A DNA stretch of 64,000 bases from Vibrio chagasii (GCF_024347355.1 NZ_AP025466.1:1-64000); one strand, 5' to 3'; shown: positions 1 through 9,296, numbered from the stretch's first letter. The notes: generated by a model not told the origin, from the letters alone. A program made the numbers and translations.

Positions 1-2
1 TT

Positions 3-680
3 TTCAGTAGCTTATTCATGGGTTATTCGATTCACTCATTGAGTCCTTGGATTGCTTTCTTAGGCAGCGCGATTGCACTCTGTATATTGCTATTCCTTGG
101 CAAGAAACATCAGTTTGCGCCATCGATCTTGATCCTCACTGGTATTTCGTTGACCGCAGTTTTGGAAGCTTTGGTGCAATTCTCTTTAACGCGAGTGGGT
201 GAGGGGAAATACACATTATTGGCTTGGTTAGCAGGTTCTACGTATCGTGTTGAACCTGAAGCTGCAATGATGCTGGCTATCGTGATCACCGTTTGTATTG
301 GCGTAGCTTTACTGTTGAGTCGTTGGGTGACATTAATTGCGACTGGCCGTCAGTTTGCAAGTGCAAGAGGGCTGAACATCAACATCGCCTATGTGGCTCT
401 ATTGTGTATTGTCGCGATTTTATGTTCGATGGTCACAACCACCATGGGGCCGGTCGCTTTTGTTGGTCTACTGGCTCCACATATTGCGGCGATGGTGGGG
501 GCTCGCTTGGTTCGTGAACAGATCATCTTATCGTTTTTGATTGGTGCGGCATTGATGTTATTTGCTGATTGGTTAGGGCAAGTGGTGGTGTTCCCAGCGC
601 AACTTGCGGCAGGGACGTTGGTTTCCATTATTGGTGGCAGTTATTTCATTTTCTTGTTACTGAAATCTCGAACAACATAG
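3..680 (+). CDS. Iron-siderophore ABC transporter permease (FecCD/FhuB family), 3' part
   Basis: The reading frame is open at the window edge, so only the C-terminal ~225 residues are present. They hold about six hydrophobic segments and the family's GPVAFVGLLAPH motif, followed by the C-terminal block ADWLGQ...FPAQLAAGTLVSIIGGSYFIFLL. This is the typical end of BtuC/FecCD inner-membrane permeases that pass Fe(III)-siderophores from a periplasmic binding protein to the ATPase partner. The C-terminal wording is most like the second half of FhuB (hydroxamate uptake), but the N-terminal half is outside the window, so single- versus double-length cannot be decided. A strong hairpin terminator follows, so this is the last gene of its operon. 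Confidence 0.88.
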   Translation, partial: FSSLFMGYSIHSLSPWIAFLGSAIALCILLFLGKKHQFAPSILILTGISLTAVLEALVQFSLTRVGEGKYTLLAWLAGSTYRVEPEAAMMLAIVITVCIGVALLLSRWVTLIATGRQFASARGLNINIAYVALLCIVAILCSMVTTTMGPVAFVGLLAPHIAAMVGARLVREQIILSFLIGAALMLFADWLGQVVVFPAQLAAGTLVSIIGGSYFIFLLLKSRTT

Positions 681-740
681 CTTTTGCTCATGACCTAAAG
701 CCACTGGTATTCAAAGCTACTGGCAATCAAAGCTATGAAT

Positions 741-781
741 AAAAAAGCAGTGAGTGGGGCGATCCATCACTGCTTTTTTGT
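741..781. terminator. Rho-independent terminator, bidirectional
   Basis: A perfect 13-bp inverted repeat (AAAAAAGCAGTGA / TCACTGCTTTTTT) around a 13-nt loop, with A and T tracts on both sides. It ends the permease operon. Confidence 0.9.
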
Positions 782-906
782 TTGTGTCGTTTGTGTAAAG
801 GGGGGGAGGAGTTAAGCAACACAGGTCTCGCTTCTTAATGTGCAAGTTTGGCATATGTTAATAAAATGTATAACCTAAAGGTCTGACCACTCATAAAGTA
901 GCCACC

Positions 907-1719
907 ATGCCAAACCTCGATCGTATTACTTGTTCTATCGATGAAAACCAAATTGCGACGGTTGTGTTGAATCGACCCGATAAGCTGGATGCTATTGATA
1001 TGGCAATGTTCCAAGGTGTGAATAACATGGTCAATAAGTTGAAAAAGAACACCGAGATTAGAGCTGTAATAGTGAAGGGCGAGGGACCTGATTTTTGTTC
1101 AGGGCTTGATGTGAAGTCTTTGCTGACCAGTAAATCTGGCGCGATGAAGCTATTGTTCAAATGGTTACCAACATTACCAAACTCCGCACAACGCTTTTCA
1201 TTGGGTTGGCGAGACATTCCATGCCCTGTCATTTTTGCGATTCATGGTCGGTGTTGGGGAGGCGGTCTGCAATTGGTCAGTGGCGGTGACTTTAGAATTG
1301 CTAGCCCTGATGCGAACTTCTCGATACTGGAAGCAAAGTGGGGGCTAATTCCAGACATGGGAGGCGCTATCGCATTTAGAGAGCTGATGCGTAAAGAACA
1401 CACCTTAGAAATGGCGATGACGGCCAAAGTGATCGACTGTGAAACCGCGAAAGGATATGGGTTGGTGACCAAGATTGCTGAAGACCCCTACGCTGAAGCC
1501 TATGCCTTGGCACTTGAGTGCGCGAATCGGTCACTAGATGTTGTCGCTGCTAATAAGAAACTCTACAACAAGACTTGGTGGTCAAGCCCGGGTGTGGCGT
1601 TATTCTACGAGACTTGGTACCAAATCAAATTCGCTTTAGGCAAGAACAGAGCGATAGCAGCACAGCGTGAAATTCATCCTGATAAACCACGCCCCTACTT
1701 AGCGAGAAAGTTCAAATAG
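907..1719 (+). CDS. Crotonase / enoyl-CoA hydratase-isomerase family protein
   Basis: 270 residues, the normal size for a single-domain crotonase. The oxyanion-hole elements are visible: FCSGLDVKS (about residues 63-71) and CWGGGLQL (117-123), then EAKWGLIPDMGG (142-153), where family acid residues lie. The family hydrates or isomerises acyl-CoA double bonds in fatty-acid or related catabolism; the LIPDMGG wording resembles dienoyl-CoA isomerase-like members. The substrate cannot be told from sequence. The gene stands alone, with a terminator upstream. The ATG is chosen because it is the first in frame and begins the conserved N-terminal strand. Confidence 0.9.
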   Translation: MPNLDRITCSIDENQIATVVLNRPDKLDAIDMAMFQGVNNMVNKLKKNTEIRAVIVKGEGPDFCSGLDVKSLLTSKSGAMKLLFKWLPTLPNSAQRFSLGWRDIPCPVIFAIHGRCWGGGLQLVSGGDFRIASPDANFSILEAKWGLIPDMGGAIAFRELMRKEHTLEMAMTAKVIDCETAKGYGLVTKIAEDPYAEAYALALECANRSLDVVAANKKLYNKTWWSSPGVALFYETWYQIKFALGKNRAIAAQREIHPDKPRPYLARKFK

Positions 1720-1800
1720 CGTTTGTACAGGAATAATCGATATTCCCTTTGTTTATAGGGCATTGCGGTAACCTTAGAGCAATTTTATGTCTAAGGCTAA

Positions 1801-2983
1801 ATGAGCATCCTGATGAACAAAACTTTTACCTACTCTCTAGCTGCCACCGCTATCCTAACTAGCTTAAATGCGTTTGCAAGAAGCTGTCGTTGCCAACGCT
1901 GGTACTACTGGTGCTGGCGACGGTGTTTACACTCGATCTGCAGCGGCGATGTGGACAAACCCTGCCACGATGTCTCACATGGGCGAAAGTAAGACGACCA
2001 TCAACACCATGGCTTTCGATCTTGAGATGAAATATCAAGATAACGGTGACAAGCAAGATGGTAAAGCTCACTCAGTGATGCCTTCATTTGGCGCATTCCA
2101 CGCTCATCAAGTCACTGACAAGTTACACCTTGGTATTGCACTTGGCGCAGTAGGGGGCTCTAGCGTTGATTACGGTAACGAATGGGCAGGTCGTCTTTTA
2201 CTTCAAGAGATTACGCTTACTGCGATGCAAGTTAATCCATCACTGAGTTACCAACTGAATGACCAGTGGTCGGTTGGGGCAGGTGTACAACTAAGTTGGG
2301 CTGCATTACAGCAATCATCTTCTCTTTTTACTGCTAAGCAAGACACTGATTGGGCTTATGGCTATAACCTCGGTGTAATGTACACACCAACAGACAAGCT
2401 TAAGTTGGGAGCAAGTTACCGCTCTAAACTGGAGCATGAATTTAACAATGATGTAAACGTTTTTACCGGTGGCCAGCGTTCATTAAATACTGGTATTGAT
2501 GTACCTGAAATTGTTGATGCGAGTTTGAGCTATGCGTTTAACTCTCAGCTTGATCTATTAGCTAGCGTGCAATTTCACCGATGGAGCCAATGGGACAGTA
2601 CTGTTTTAGATCTAGGTACAAACCAAAATGGTGGGATCCCAATTAATCAAACCCTAGTCAGCGATTGGGACGATGTATGGAAGTTTGCAGTTGGTGCAGA
2701 TTACCAGCTTAACTCAGACTGGCGCTTAAAAGCAGGCTTCTCTTACGAAACTTCACCACAAGATGACCCAACATTGCAGTATGTTGACTTACCTGTTGGT
2801 GAACAGTATCGCTACTCGGTAGGTGCTTCAACCTATTGGGATGATATCTTGATCGACGTGTTCTATGAGTACGCAGATTTGGGTTCAGTTGATATGAACC
2901 GAAGTGGACCAAAAGGTAATACTTTGCTAAACGGCTCATTCGATGGCCGTATCCACTTTGTTGGCGTTAGTGCGACCTTCTAA
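1801..2983 (+). pseudogene. OmpP1/FadL-family outer-membrane transporter, frameshifted at the signal peptide
   Basis: A signal peptide (MNKTFTYSLAATAILTS..NAFA, start 1801 or 1813) is in one frame, while the mature barrel, from QEAVVANAGTTGAGDG onward, is in another that runs from about 1871 to 2983. The switch falls exactly at the expected cleavage site (1873-1882). Restoring frame needs a net +2 or -1 base. The barrel (about 370 residues) keeps the family's early block with SAAAMWTNPATM and ends in an aromatic residue (VGVSATF), as outer-membrane barrels do. FadL-type proteins carry long-chain fatty acids or other hydrophobic compounds across the outer membrane. The ATG at 1868 could start only a leaderless form that would not be exported. 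A sequencing error at this site would make the gene intact. Confidence 0.8.
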
Positions 2984-3672
2984 TGACATTACGTAATCTA
3001 TTACTTGTTGCTGCGGCAATGCTTGGTTCGATGGGTGCTTTGGCTGAAGAGAAGCACCCAGATGACTCGACTAAGATCGTAACCAAAGCTGGCGTTGCTT
3101 ATAACGAAGATCTGCAGTTCTCTGGGTCTATTGGGTTAGATGAAGCACGAATGATCAATGCTCGTATTAACGCTGATGGCGAAGAGTGGCGAGTAGGCGG
3201 TTCATGGTTGTTGCCTATGGGGATCGTCAATTTCAACTTTAGCCGCTCTGAATACGACAACGATGCTTATAAGAACAACTACAGTATTGGTACGTTTATA
3301 CCACTGAGTTATTTCGACATTGAGCCGTTCGGTTGGCAAATCTTCCCTATGGCGGGCTACAGTTATAATGATGGCGAAGTAGCGGTTTTCAATGATGATA
3401 ACGTTGGCTCTGACTATGTATTGATGCCGAGTGCAACACACGGTGGTTACATTGGCGCGTTTGGCTTAAAAACGATTACGGATGAGTGGTCTATCATGGG
3501 TTTCGGTGGTGGTTCAATGGGCTCTGATGATTATTCAGGGTATTGGGCTGGTGTCGGCGCGAGCTACAAGTTGAGTGATGCTCAATCATTCAACTTCTTC
3601 ACTATCTTTGCTGAGGATGACTTCGGTGAAAATAACAGTGTTGGCGCTTCTTACACCTATGAATTCAAATAG
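2983..3672 (+). CDS. Predicted outer-membrane beta-barrel protein, unknown function
   Basis: 229 residues starting with a signal peptide (MTLRNLLLVAAAMLGSMGALA, cleavage before EEKHPDD). The mature part is rich in alternating aromatic/Gly strands (for example FGWQIFPMAGYSYNDGEV, YWAGVGASYKLS) and ends YTYEFK, with an aromatic penultimate pattern of barrel proteins. Its ATG overlaps the stop of the FadL-like gene by one base (TAATG), so translation is probably coupled and the two products probably work together. I do not recognise a named family. If the upstream frameshift is real, coupling may be weakened because ribosomes from the signal-peptide start would terminate early, at 1992. Confidence 0.75.
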   Translation: MTLRNLLLVAAAMLGSMGALAEEKHPDDSTKIVTKAGVAYNEDLQFSGSIGLDEARMINARINADGEEWRVGGSWLLPMGIVNFNFSRSEYDNDAYKNNYSIGTFIPLSYFDIEPFGWQIFPMAGYSYNDGEVAVFNDDNVGSDYVLMPSATHGGYIGAFGLKTITDEWSIMGFGGGSMGSDDYSGYWAGVGASYKLSDAQSFNFFTIFAEDDFGENNSVGASYTYEFK

Positions 3673-3714
3673 TTATTCTCACATATCATCTTAGATAAAA
3701 GAACTGAGTGTAGG

Positions 3715-4768
3715 GGCTTTGTTGCGTAATTCGATGGAACTAAATCAGGAAGTTACGATCTGATCGGCTACACCCATCAATCGTCGTAGCCTTATGCCGA
3801 AACCTCGTTACAAAACAACTAACTGGAAGCTGTACAACAAAGCCTTAATAAACCGTGGTTCCCTGATCTTTTGGATTGATGAGGAAGCGATAGCCGAGTG
3901 GAAGCAAAACAAACAAGGTAAGCGTGGTAGACCTGGCCAATTCAGCGACTTAGCCATTACTACTGCACTGATGGTGAAACGCGTTTTCTCTATGCCGTTG
4001 AGAGCGCTGCAAGGTTTTCTAGACTCAGTATTTAAGCTGGCTAACATCCCGCTTGTTTGCCCACACTACACCTGTATAAGCCGCCGAGCTAAGGAAGTTG
4101 AGGTTTCATTTAAAACCAAAACCAGAGGCGCAATACAACATCTGGCCATTGATGCCACTGGTCTCAAGGTTTATGGCGAAGGTGAATGGAAGGTCAAGAA
4201 GCATGGTACTGATGGGAAGCGCAGAGTCCGGCGTAAGCTGCATATCGCAGTAGATACAAGCACCCACGAAATAGTCGCAGCAGAGCTGAGCTTATCTAAC
4301 TTAACCGATGCCGAAGTGCTCCCCAACTTACTCAAGCAGACACGTCGTAAAATCATTGAAATATCAGGTGATGGCGCTTATGACACAAGGAACTGCCATG
4401 ATGCCATACGGATAAAGCGAGCGGTTCCGCTTATCCCGCCACGAGAAGGGGCAGCCTTCTGGGAGCAAGGACATCCTCGCAATTTAGCATTAGGTTGTCA
4501 GAAGCTCTACGGCTCCAACAAGAAGTGGAAAAAGCGTTATGGCTATCATAAGCGCTCGCTATCAGAGACAGCAATGTATCGAGTGAAACAGTTGTTAGGT
4601 GGGAAATTAAGCCTGAGGAACTACAACGCTCAAGTGGGTGAGACTTACGCCATGATTAAAGCGCTGAACAAGCTTACAGGGCTTGGTATGCCTGAAACTC
4701 AGTATGTTGTTTAATAATCACTCAATTTCGGGCGGTTTGGTTTTCTGTCCGAATTACGCAACAAAGCC
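3715..4768 (+). mobile_element. IS5-family (IS903 subgroup) insertion sequence
   Basis: 1054 bp bounded by perfect 19-bp terminal inverted repeats (GGCTTTGTTGCGTAATTCG at 3715-3733, its complement at 4750-4768). The tips match the IS903-type GGCTTTGTTG end. It contains one transposase gene. The 9 bp on each side (gagtgtagg and gtgaaaagt) do not match, so the target duplication expected for this subgroup is missing. Confidence 0.92.
3794..4714 (+). CDS. IS5-family transposase (DDE)
   Basis: 306 residues, close to the 307 of IS903 transposase. DDE-type signatures are present: the first Asp in LAIDATGLKVYGEGEW, the second in the ISGDGAYDTRNCH region, and a C-terminal YHKRSLSETAMYRVKQL block that carries the catalytic Glu. 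It cuts and joins the ends of its own IS. The gene is intact with no frameshift, so the element may still be active. It is related to, but clearly different from, the second transposase at 22869-23777. Confidence 0.92.
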   Translation: MPKPRYKTTNWKLYNKALINRGSLIFWIDEEAIAEWKQNKQGKRGRPGQFSDLAITTALMVKRVFSMPLRALQGFLDSVFKLANIPLVCPHYTCISRRAKEVEVSFKTKTRGAIQHLAIDATGLKVYGEGEWKVKKHGTDGKRRVRRKLHIAVDTSTHEIVAAELSLSNLTDAEVLPNLLKQTRRKIIEISGDGAYDTRNCHDAIRIKRAVPLIPPREGAAFWEQGHPRNLALGCQKLYGSNKKWKKRYGYHKRSLSETAMYRVKQLLGGKLSLRNYNAQVGETYAMIKALNKLTGLGMPETQYVV

Positions 4769-4899
4769 GTGAAAAGTGTAACGCTTTAGACGTTAATCAT
4801 TAGCTCTTTGTTTAATTAGAAATTCAATCAAGGCTAAGAAATCAAAGATAAGTCTTAACTCATACTCATTCGTTAGCTAAGACTCATCTTTCTTGCTCA

Positions 4900-5157
4900 T
4901 CACTGTAAAAGAATCGATGTTTCCAGTAGGTGTTGCGCCTCGCCACTTAGATGAGGGAGCTCTGACATGATTCTTTTCAGCTTGTCGTCGATAGACTCCA
5001 CTTCACTCAAAGAACGAAACGCAAGAATAGCTTGCTCAGGCTCACTGCTCACATAACCTTTCAACGTATTAAGTTGAATTTTGTTCGCGTTTTCGACTTT
5101 GGACAGGGCGATATTGATTGTCTCAATATTGATAGTTAACTCATTGCTTTTAAACAT
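4900..5157 (-). CDS. Small hypothetical protein
   Basis: About 85 residues from the ATG at 5157 (MFKSNELTIN...); an in-frame start 12 codons further upstream (5193) is also possible. The sequence looks amphipathic and helical, without a signal peptide, membrane segment or cysteine motif. I recognise no family. It sits alone between the IS and the tRNA genes; the ribosome-binding site is weak. Confidence 0.45.
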   Translation of the reverse strand: MFKSNELTINIETINIALSKVENANKIQLNTLKGYVSSEPEQAILAFRSLSEVESIDDKLKRIMSELPHLSGEAQHLLETSILLQ

Positions 5158-5280
5158 TTTTATTATTTTATGGTTGTTTCCAGTTGAGCGCACATTAACA
5201 CAACGAAGGATTCGAACATTGACCGAGATTATAAAACTAGAACAATTCTGAGAGACAGTAAGAGTAGTAAAGGGGAAATT

Positions 5281-5332
5281 AAAGATAATTTAAGTAGTTA
5301 GCGTACTACTTCAAAGTGTGAAAATTATCTTT
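5281..5332. repeat. Nested stem-loop downstream of the tRNA-Gly pair
   Basis: An outer stem (AAAGATAATTT at 5281-5291 with AAATTATCTTT at 5322-5332) encloses a perfect inner hairpin (AAGTAGT / ACTACTT, 5292-5311). On the minus strand it lies 44 bp after the second tRNA, so it could end or process that transcript, though it has no clean T-run. Confidence 0.5.
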
Positions 5333-5375
5333 GAAGATTGAGTTCGATCTGAGGGGATAAACGATGAACTTGAGT

Positions 5376-5450
<75 letters not shown>

Positions 5451-5489
5451 ACACTGTCTTAAGAGTAAGACTGAGGCATTAAGGAGATT

Positions 5490-5564
<75 letters not shown>

Positions 5565-6086
5565 ACATCGTCTTAACGAGTTTGATAATGCCACATCTAA
5601 CTGAAAACGAAACCTTTTTCTTCCATTTTTATTCTAAGTGCTCGCATAACCACCACTCCGCTAGTTTTTCAATCACGTCTGGTGTTTTGTGGTTGCATAA
5701 AGTGTGACTAAACTCTCGTTAAGCGCTCTGTGCTTAAATGTTATGACTACCGCTAGCTTTGGATGAATTTTAACCTTGCTATATAAACCGCCGCATTGTT
5801 TGGTCTTTGTTCTGTATTTGACCTGAATTTTATGAATAACCTCGTTAACACACGCGGGGCTTTTGAGCAGACTTAACGGTCTGTTTATAACAATATGGAT
5901 GCATAGATTTAAATTTTGAACAATTCTTATTATTCATAGGCTTAATTCTAAATAAGTAGAGTCATTCGTACTTTTCAGTGTTCGGAGAAAAAAGTAACGA
6001 ATCTAGTTGATAAATTGCGCAAAAAACTCGTCATTTCATCTATCGTCTGGTACATTTGCCGCACATTTTGTTTCCCTAAAATACCC
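5565..6086. other. Intergenic, no gene seen
   Basis: 522 bp between the tRNA genes and the exporter. It must hold the tRNA promoter (minus strand) and the exporter promoter (plus strand). Frames across it are short and show no protein character. I see no riboswitch or strong hairpin. Confidence 0.5.
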
Positions 6087-7250
6087 ATGCCTTCTCAGTA
6101 CCGAATTAACAAAATAGTTGAAATTGGCGATACACTTCACCGCAGTGGCTGTGCCCCTTATAAGCTTGAAAAATATACACAGTATTATGCAAAAAAGCAT
6201 GGTGTAGAGGTAATGATTCAAGCAACACCGACCGCGATTAATTATCAATTTCCAGACGATAACAATGCCGTTATTCTCAAACGTCTAAAGCCAGCCTCAA
6301 TCAACCTGAGTTTGTTGGCAAATACCATCATTCGTATTAATCAACCAAGCAGTGAACCAGTCCCAGAGCCAGTGGGTTACTCTAAATGGGTTATTGCACT
6401 GGCTAATATGGGGATTCCACCTGCGTATCTAATGCTGGTCGGCAGTACTTTGGAAGCTGTAGGCTTCTCTGCGCTACTTGGCTTGATGGTTTGGGTATGT
6501 CAGCAAATTCTTCATTCACGCCGCGCGATTGCGGTTGAATTCATCTCTGCACTATTAACCGGTATTGCTGTAGCATTCTTGGCAAGTACAGGGCTACCAA
6601 TTCCGGTATGGGCGTTGTGTATTGCCTCGATCGTTTTGTTTGTCCCCGGATTATCTATAGCCAATGCATTAGAGTGTTTGGCTTTTAACGATTTAGTCTC
6701 TGGTACTAGTTTACTAGGTCAGAGTGCCTTAACACTGATAAAACTGTTTGTCGGCATCATCATGGGGCTCAATATTGGTGAGGCTGTGTGGGGGCAAGCG
6801 GTATCCATTGATTACACCAATGCTGTGCCGACTTGGATGCATATTTCTGGATTAGTGCTCATCTCTGCATCATTGGGTGTAATGTTCAATGCAAGACCTA
6901 TGGATATTTTGTTAGGGTTGCCAGTTGCAGTATTGGGGATGTGGGGACCATTTTATCTAGGTTTTGATAGTGGCTGGGTAGTGGGTACTTGGGTAACGAC
7001 AGTATTGATCACTTTATACGGTACTTGGATTGCGAAGAAAATGGATTTAACTGGCGCTATCTATATTGTACAAGGAATCATTATCTTAGTTCCGGGTAGC
7101 CGTGTTCTAGTGAGTGCAAGTCAATCAGTATTTGAGCAATCTATTTTGCCGATTCCGAGCATCGGTTTATCTGCGCTGTTTATGTTCTCGGCGATCGTCG
7201 CTGGTCAAATCACGGCGTATTCCATTTACTCGCCTAAAGTTGAACGTTAA
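6087..7250 (+). CDS. Threonine/serine exporter family protein (ThrE/DUF1212)
   Basis: 387 residues from the ATG at 6087 (MPSQYRINKIVEIGDTLH). A soluble N-terminal domain with the family pattern LHRSGCAPYKLEKY and QATPTAINYQF is followed by about ten membrane segments, matching single-chain ThrE proteins in which the DUF1212 and DUF3815 halves are fused. Members export threonine or serine across the inner membrane. The frame extends 24 codons upstream to a TTG, but that leader is not family-like. A terminator follows, so it is probably monocistronic. Confidence 0.85.
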   Translation: MPSQYRINKIVEIGDTLHRSGCAPYKLEKYTQYYAKKHGVEVMIQATPTAINYQFPDDNNAVILKRLKPASINLSLLANTIIRINQPSSEPVPEPVGYSKWVIALANMGIPPAYLMLVGSTLEAVGFSALLGLMVWVCQQILHSRRAIAVEFISALLTGIAVAFLASTGLPIPVWALCIASIVLFVPGLSIANALECLAFNDLVSGTSLLGQSALTLIKLFVGIIMGLNIGEAVWGQAVSIDYTNAVPTWMHISGLVLISASLGVMFNARPMDILLGLPVAVLGMWGPFYLGFDSGWVVGTWVTTVLITLYGTWIAKKMDLTGAIYIVQGIIILVPGSRVLVSASQSVFEQSILPIPSIGLSALFMFSAIVAGQITAYSIYSPKVER

Positions 7251-7278
7251 GCCGCCTTATCCCTCGGACCCTTTAAAC

Positions 7279-7303
7279 AAACACAGCTTTTGCTGTGTTT
7301 TTT
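7279..7303 (+). terminator. Rho-independent terminator
   Basis: AAACACAGC TTTT GCTGTGTTT followed by T residues, 29 bp after the ThrE-family gene. Confidence 0.85.
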
Positions 7304-7426
7304 CGTTTTGGAGCCGCTCTTTCTTATCACCACTCATCTTGATGCAATTGATCCGATTTATGCTCGCTAACCATGGCAAGAGTCATTAAGATGAACACAA
7401 ATTAAATTTAAATGAAGTAGTAACGT

Positions 7427-7765
7427 ATGTCTTTACCTCCTTGTCCGCAATGTCAGTCTGAATATGTTTACCCAGACCAAAACAATTTAATCTGCCCTGA
7501 GTGCGCTTATGAGTGGAATCCAGAAGAAGAACGTTTGGAAAGAGAAGCTGCGCGAGTGAAAGATGTTAATGGCGTTGTGTTAGAGACTGGCGACAAAGTC
7601 ACCTTCATCAAAGATTTAAAAGTAAAAGGCAGTTCTAGCGTGCTAAAAATCGGTACTAAAGCTGTGATTCGACGAATCAACGAAGGTAAAGACCACCAGC
7701 TAGATTGCAAACTGGATGCTGGCGGTGAAATGTTAGTAACCGCGAAGTACGTGAAAAAACAGTAA
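7427..7765 (+). CDS. yjdM: YjdM/PhnA-family zinc-ribbon protein
   Basis: 112 residues. The N-terminus has a four-Cys zinc ribbon (CPQC at 6-9 and CPEC at about 25-28) and the rest is an SH3-like barrel ending LVTAKYVKKQ, as in E. coli YjdM. The older name PhnA reflects a supposed role in phosphonate use that is not well supported. The length is normal. It is read alone from the plus strand. Confidence 0.93.
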   Translation: MSLPPCPQCQSEYVYPDQNNLICPECAYEWNPEEERLEREAARVKDVNGVVLETGDKVTFIKDLKVKGSSSVLKIGTKAVIRRINEGKDHQLDCKLDAGGEMLVTAKYVKKQ

Positions 7766-7859
7766 TCTATGTTTTGCGCGATTGTCGCAAATGTTCAATG
7801 CTTCACTTAGCTTTCTCGGCATACTTTCTAGAAGATTAATGACATTAGGTAAAAAGTTA

Positions 7860-8282
7860 ATGATTAGAGAATACAGAACAGCCTACACTGATGCCGTTCT
7901 AGATATTTGGCTTGAGGCTTCCATCAAGGCACATGATTTTATAGCGCCTGAGTTTTGGAAGTCACAAGTGGGCAATATGCGTGATATTTACCTTCCTGCG
8001 TCACAAACCTATGTCTATCTGAACGGTGGCCAAGTTTGTGGTTTTTATTCGCTCCATGAGGGCGTGTTAGCTGCGATCTTTGTGAGCCCAATAGAGCAGG
8101 GATGTGGTATCGGCAAACAACTCATGACACATGCCAAGCTGCAGTGCCCGAATTTGTCTTTGAGTGTGTACCGAGAGAATCAAGCAAGTATTGGGTTTTA
8201 CCTTTCCCAAGGTTTTGAAATTGTTCGCGAACAAGTTGATGAACATACAGGCAATCAAGAATACTTCATGCGTTTAGCTTAG
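7860..8282 (+). CDS. GNAT N-acetyltransferase, YiaC-like
   Basis: 140 residues from the ATG at 7860 (MIREYRTAYTDAVLDIWLEAS), the start that matches E. coli YiaC; an upstream in-frame ATG at 7839 is also possible. The acetyl-CoA loop reads VSPIEQGCGIGKQLM and the C-terminal VYRENQASIGFYLSQGFEIV block is the usual GNAT end. YiaC is a protein-lysine acetyltransferase; whether this one acts on proteins is inferred from similarity alone. It is the first of three adjacent GNAT genes. Confidence 0.88.
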   Translation: MIREYRTAYTDAVLDIWLEASIKAHDFIAPEFWKSQVGNMRDIYLPASQTYVYLNGGQVCGFYSLHEGVLAAIFVSPIEQGCGIGKQLMTHAKLQCPNLSLSVYRENQASIGFYLSQGFEIVREQVDEHTGNQEYFMRLA

Positions 8283-8327
8283 GCTCAGCGCACAGTCAGA
8301 CAAGCATTAAGTAGGAGTGAAAACGAC

Positions 8328-8822
8328 ATGAATATAGTCAAAGCCGATTTATCGCATTCAACAGCCTTCCATCATTATGTGAATGCTTGTGCTGAAGATG
8401 GGCTTGATATCTACACTGGTATTTCTGATAGTAGCGATGCCTATTTAAAAAGACGTGTTGCTTATTCTAAAGGTGAAGGTTTGCCAGAAGGTTGGACTCC
8501 AGCTTCTACTTATTTTTGTATCGATTGTGGCGAGATTCTTGGTGTGATTCGAGTTCGCCATGGAACAACTGATTACATCCATGACGTCATCGGACACATA
8601 GGCTATGAAACTTTGCCCCAAGCGAGAGGGCGGGGTGTTGCTAGCTATATGTTGTCTTGGATACAACATCACGCGTTAACAGAAAGCGTTATCATTACTT
8701 GTGAAAGTGGCAATATCGCTTCGAAGAGAGTGATTGAGAAGTGCGGTGGTCGGTTCTTGAGTACATTTTATTCAGAGCAAGACAAACACGAAGTATTGCG
8801 ATATCAACTAGACCCTAAATAA
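8328..8822 (+). CDS. GNAT N-acetyltransferase
   Basis: 164 residues of the COG3981-type GNAT group. The cofactor loop is visible as TLPQARGRGVASYML, followed by ITCESGNIASKRVIEKCGG, the pattern that places the final helix. The acceptor substrate is unknown. It follows the YiaC-like gene by 45 bp and is itself 42 bp upstream of a third GNAT gene, so the three are probably co-transcribed. Confidence 0.85.
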   Translation: MNIVKADLSHSTAFHHYVNACAEDGLDIYTGISDSSDAYLKRRVAYSKGEGLPEGWTPASTYFCIDCGEILGVIRVRHGTTDYIHDVIGHIGYETLPQARGRGVASYMLSWIQHHALTESVIITCESGNIASKRVIEKCGGRFLSTFYSEQDKHEVLRYQLDPK

Positions 8823-8864
8823 ACCTTATTGAAGCAAGACGCCCTAGTGACTTTTGGAGATATT

Positions 8865-9296
8865 TTGAAGTATTCAACAAGGCCTGCTCAGCTATCAGAT
8901 TATGAATTTCTGTTCGAGCTTAAAAAGGCCGCTGAGTTCGAACCGATCAAAGCCGTATTTGGTTGGGATGAACAAGTCCAGCGAGAAATACACGCCGAAG
9001 AGTGGGAAGAAGAAAGGCCCGAGATTATTGAACTTAAAGGCAAAGCCATTGGTAGTGTGTTGCTGCAAGATAAAGGGGATCACTTCTATTTTTGCCGATT
9101 TTTCTTGCTGCCTGAATATCATGGCAAGGGGATTGGAAGCCAAGTTTTGACTGATTGCTTAACTAACGCTTCAAAGCTTAATAAGCCAGTAGAGCTGTGT
9201 TATTTGCAAGGTAATCGAGTTGGGGAGTTGTATCTCCGATTTGGTTTTGAAATCACCTCGCAAAACGATCAGTTTGTGTATATGTGGCGCAAATAA
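8865..9296 (+). CDS. GNAT N-acetyltransferase
   Basis: 143 residues from a TTG at 8865, chosen because GGAGA lies four bases upstream; another in-frame TTG at 8829 has no such site. The cofactor loop LLPEYHGKGIGSQVL and the terminal NRVGELYLRFGFEITSQNDQFVYMW block identify it as GNAT. No ATG start exists, which suggests modest translation. It is the last member of the three-gene cluster. Confidence 0.82.
   Translation: MKYSTRPAQLSDYEFLFELKKAAEFEPIKAVFGWDEQVQREIHAEEWEEERPEIIELKGKAIGSVLLQDKGDHFYFCRFFLLPEYHGKGIGSQVLTDCLTNASKLNKPVELCYLQGNRVGELYLRFGFEITSQNDQFVYMWRK

Noticed and set aside
7114..7389. 91-codon frame across the 3' end of the ThrE-family gene
   Set aside because: Out-of-frame shadow, rich in Ser/Arg/Phe, and it spans a terminator.
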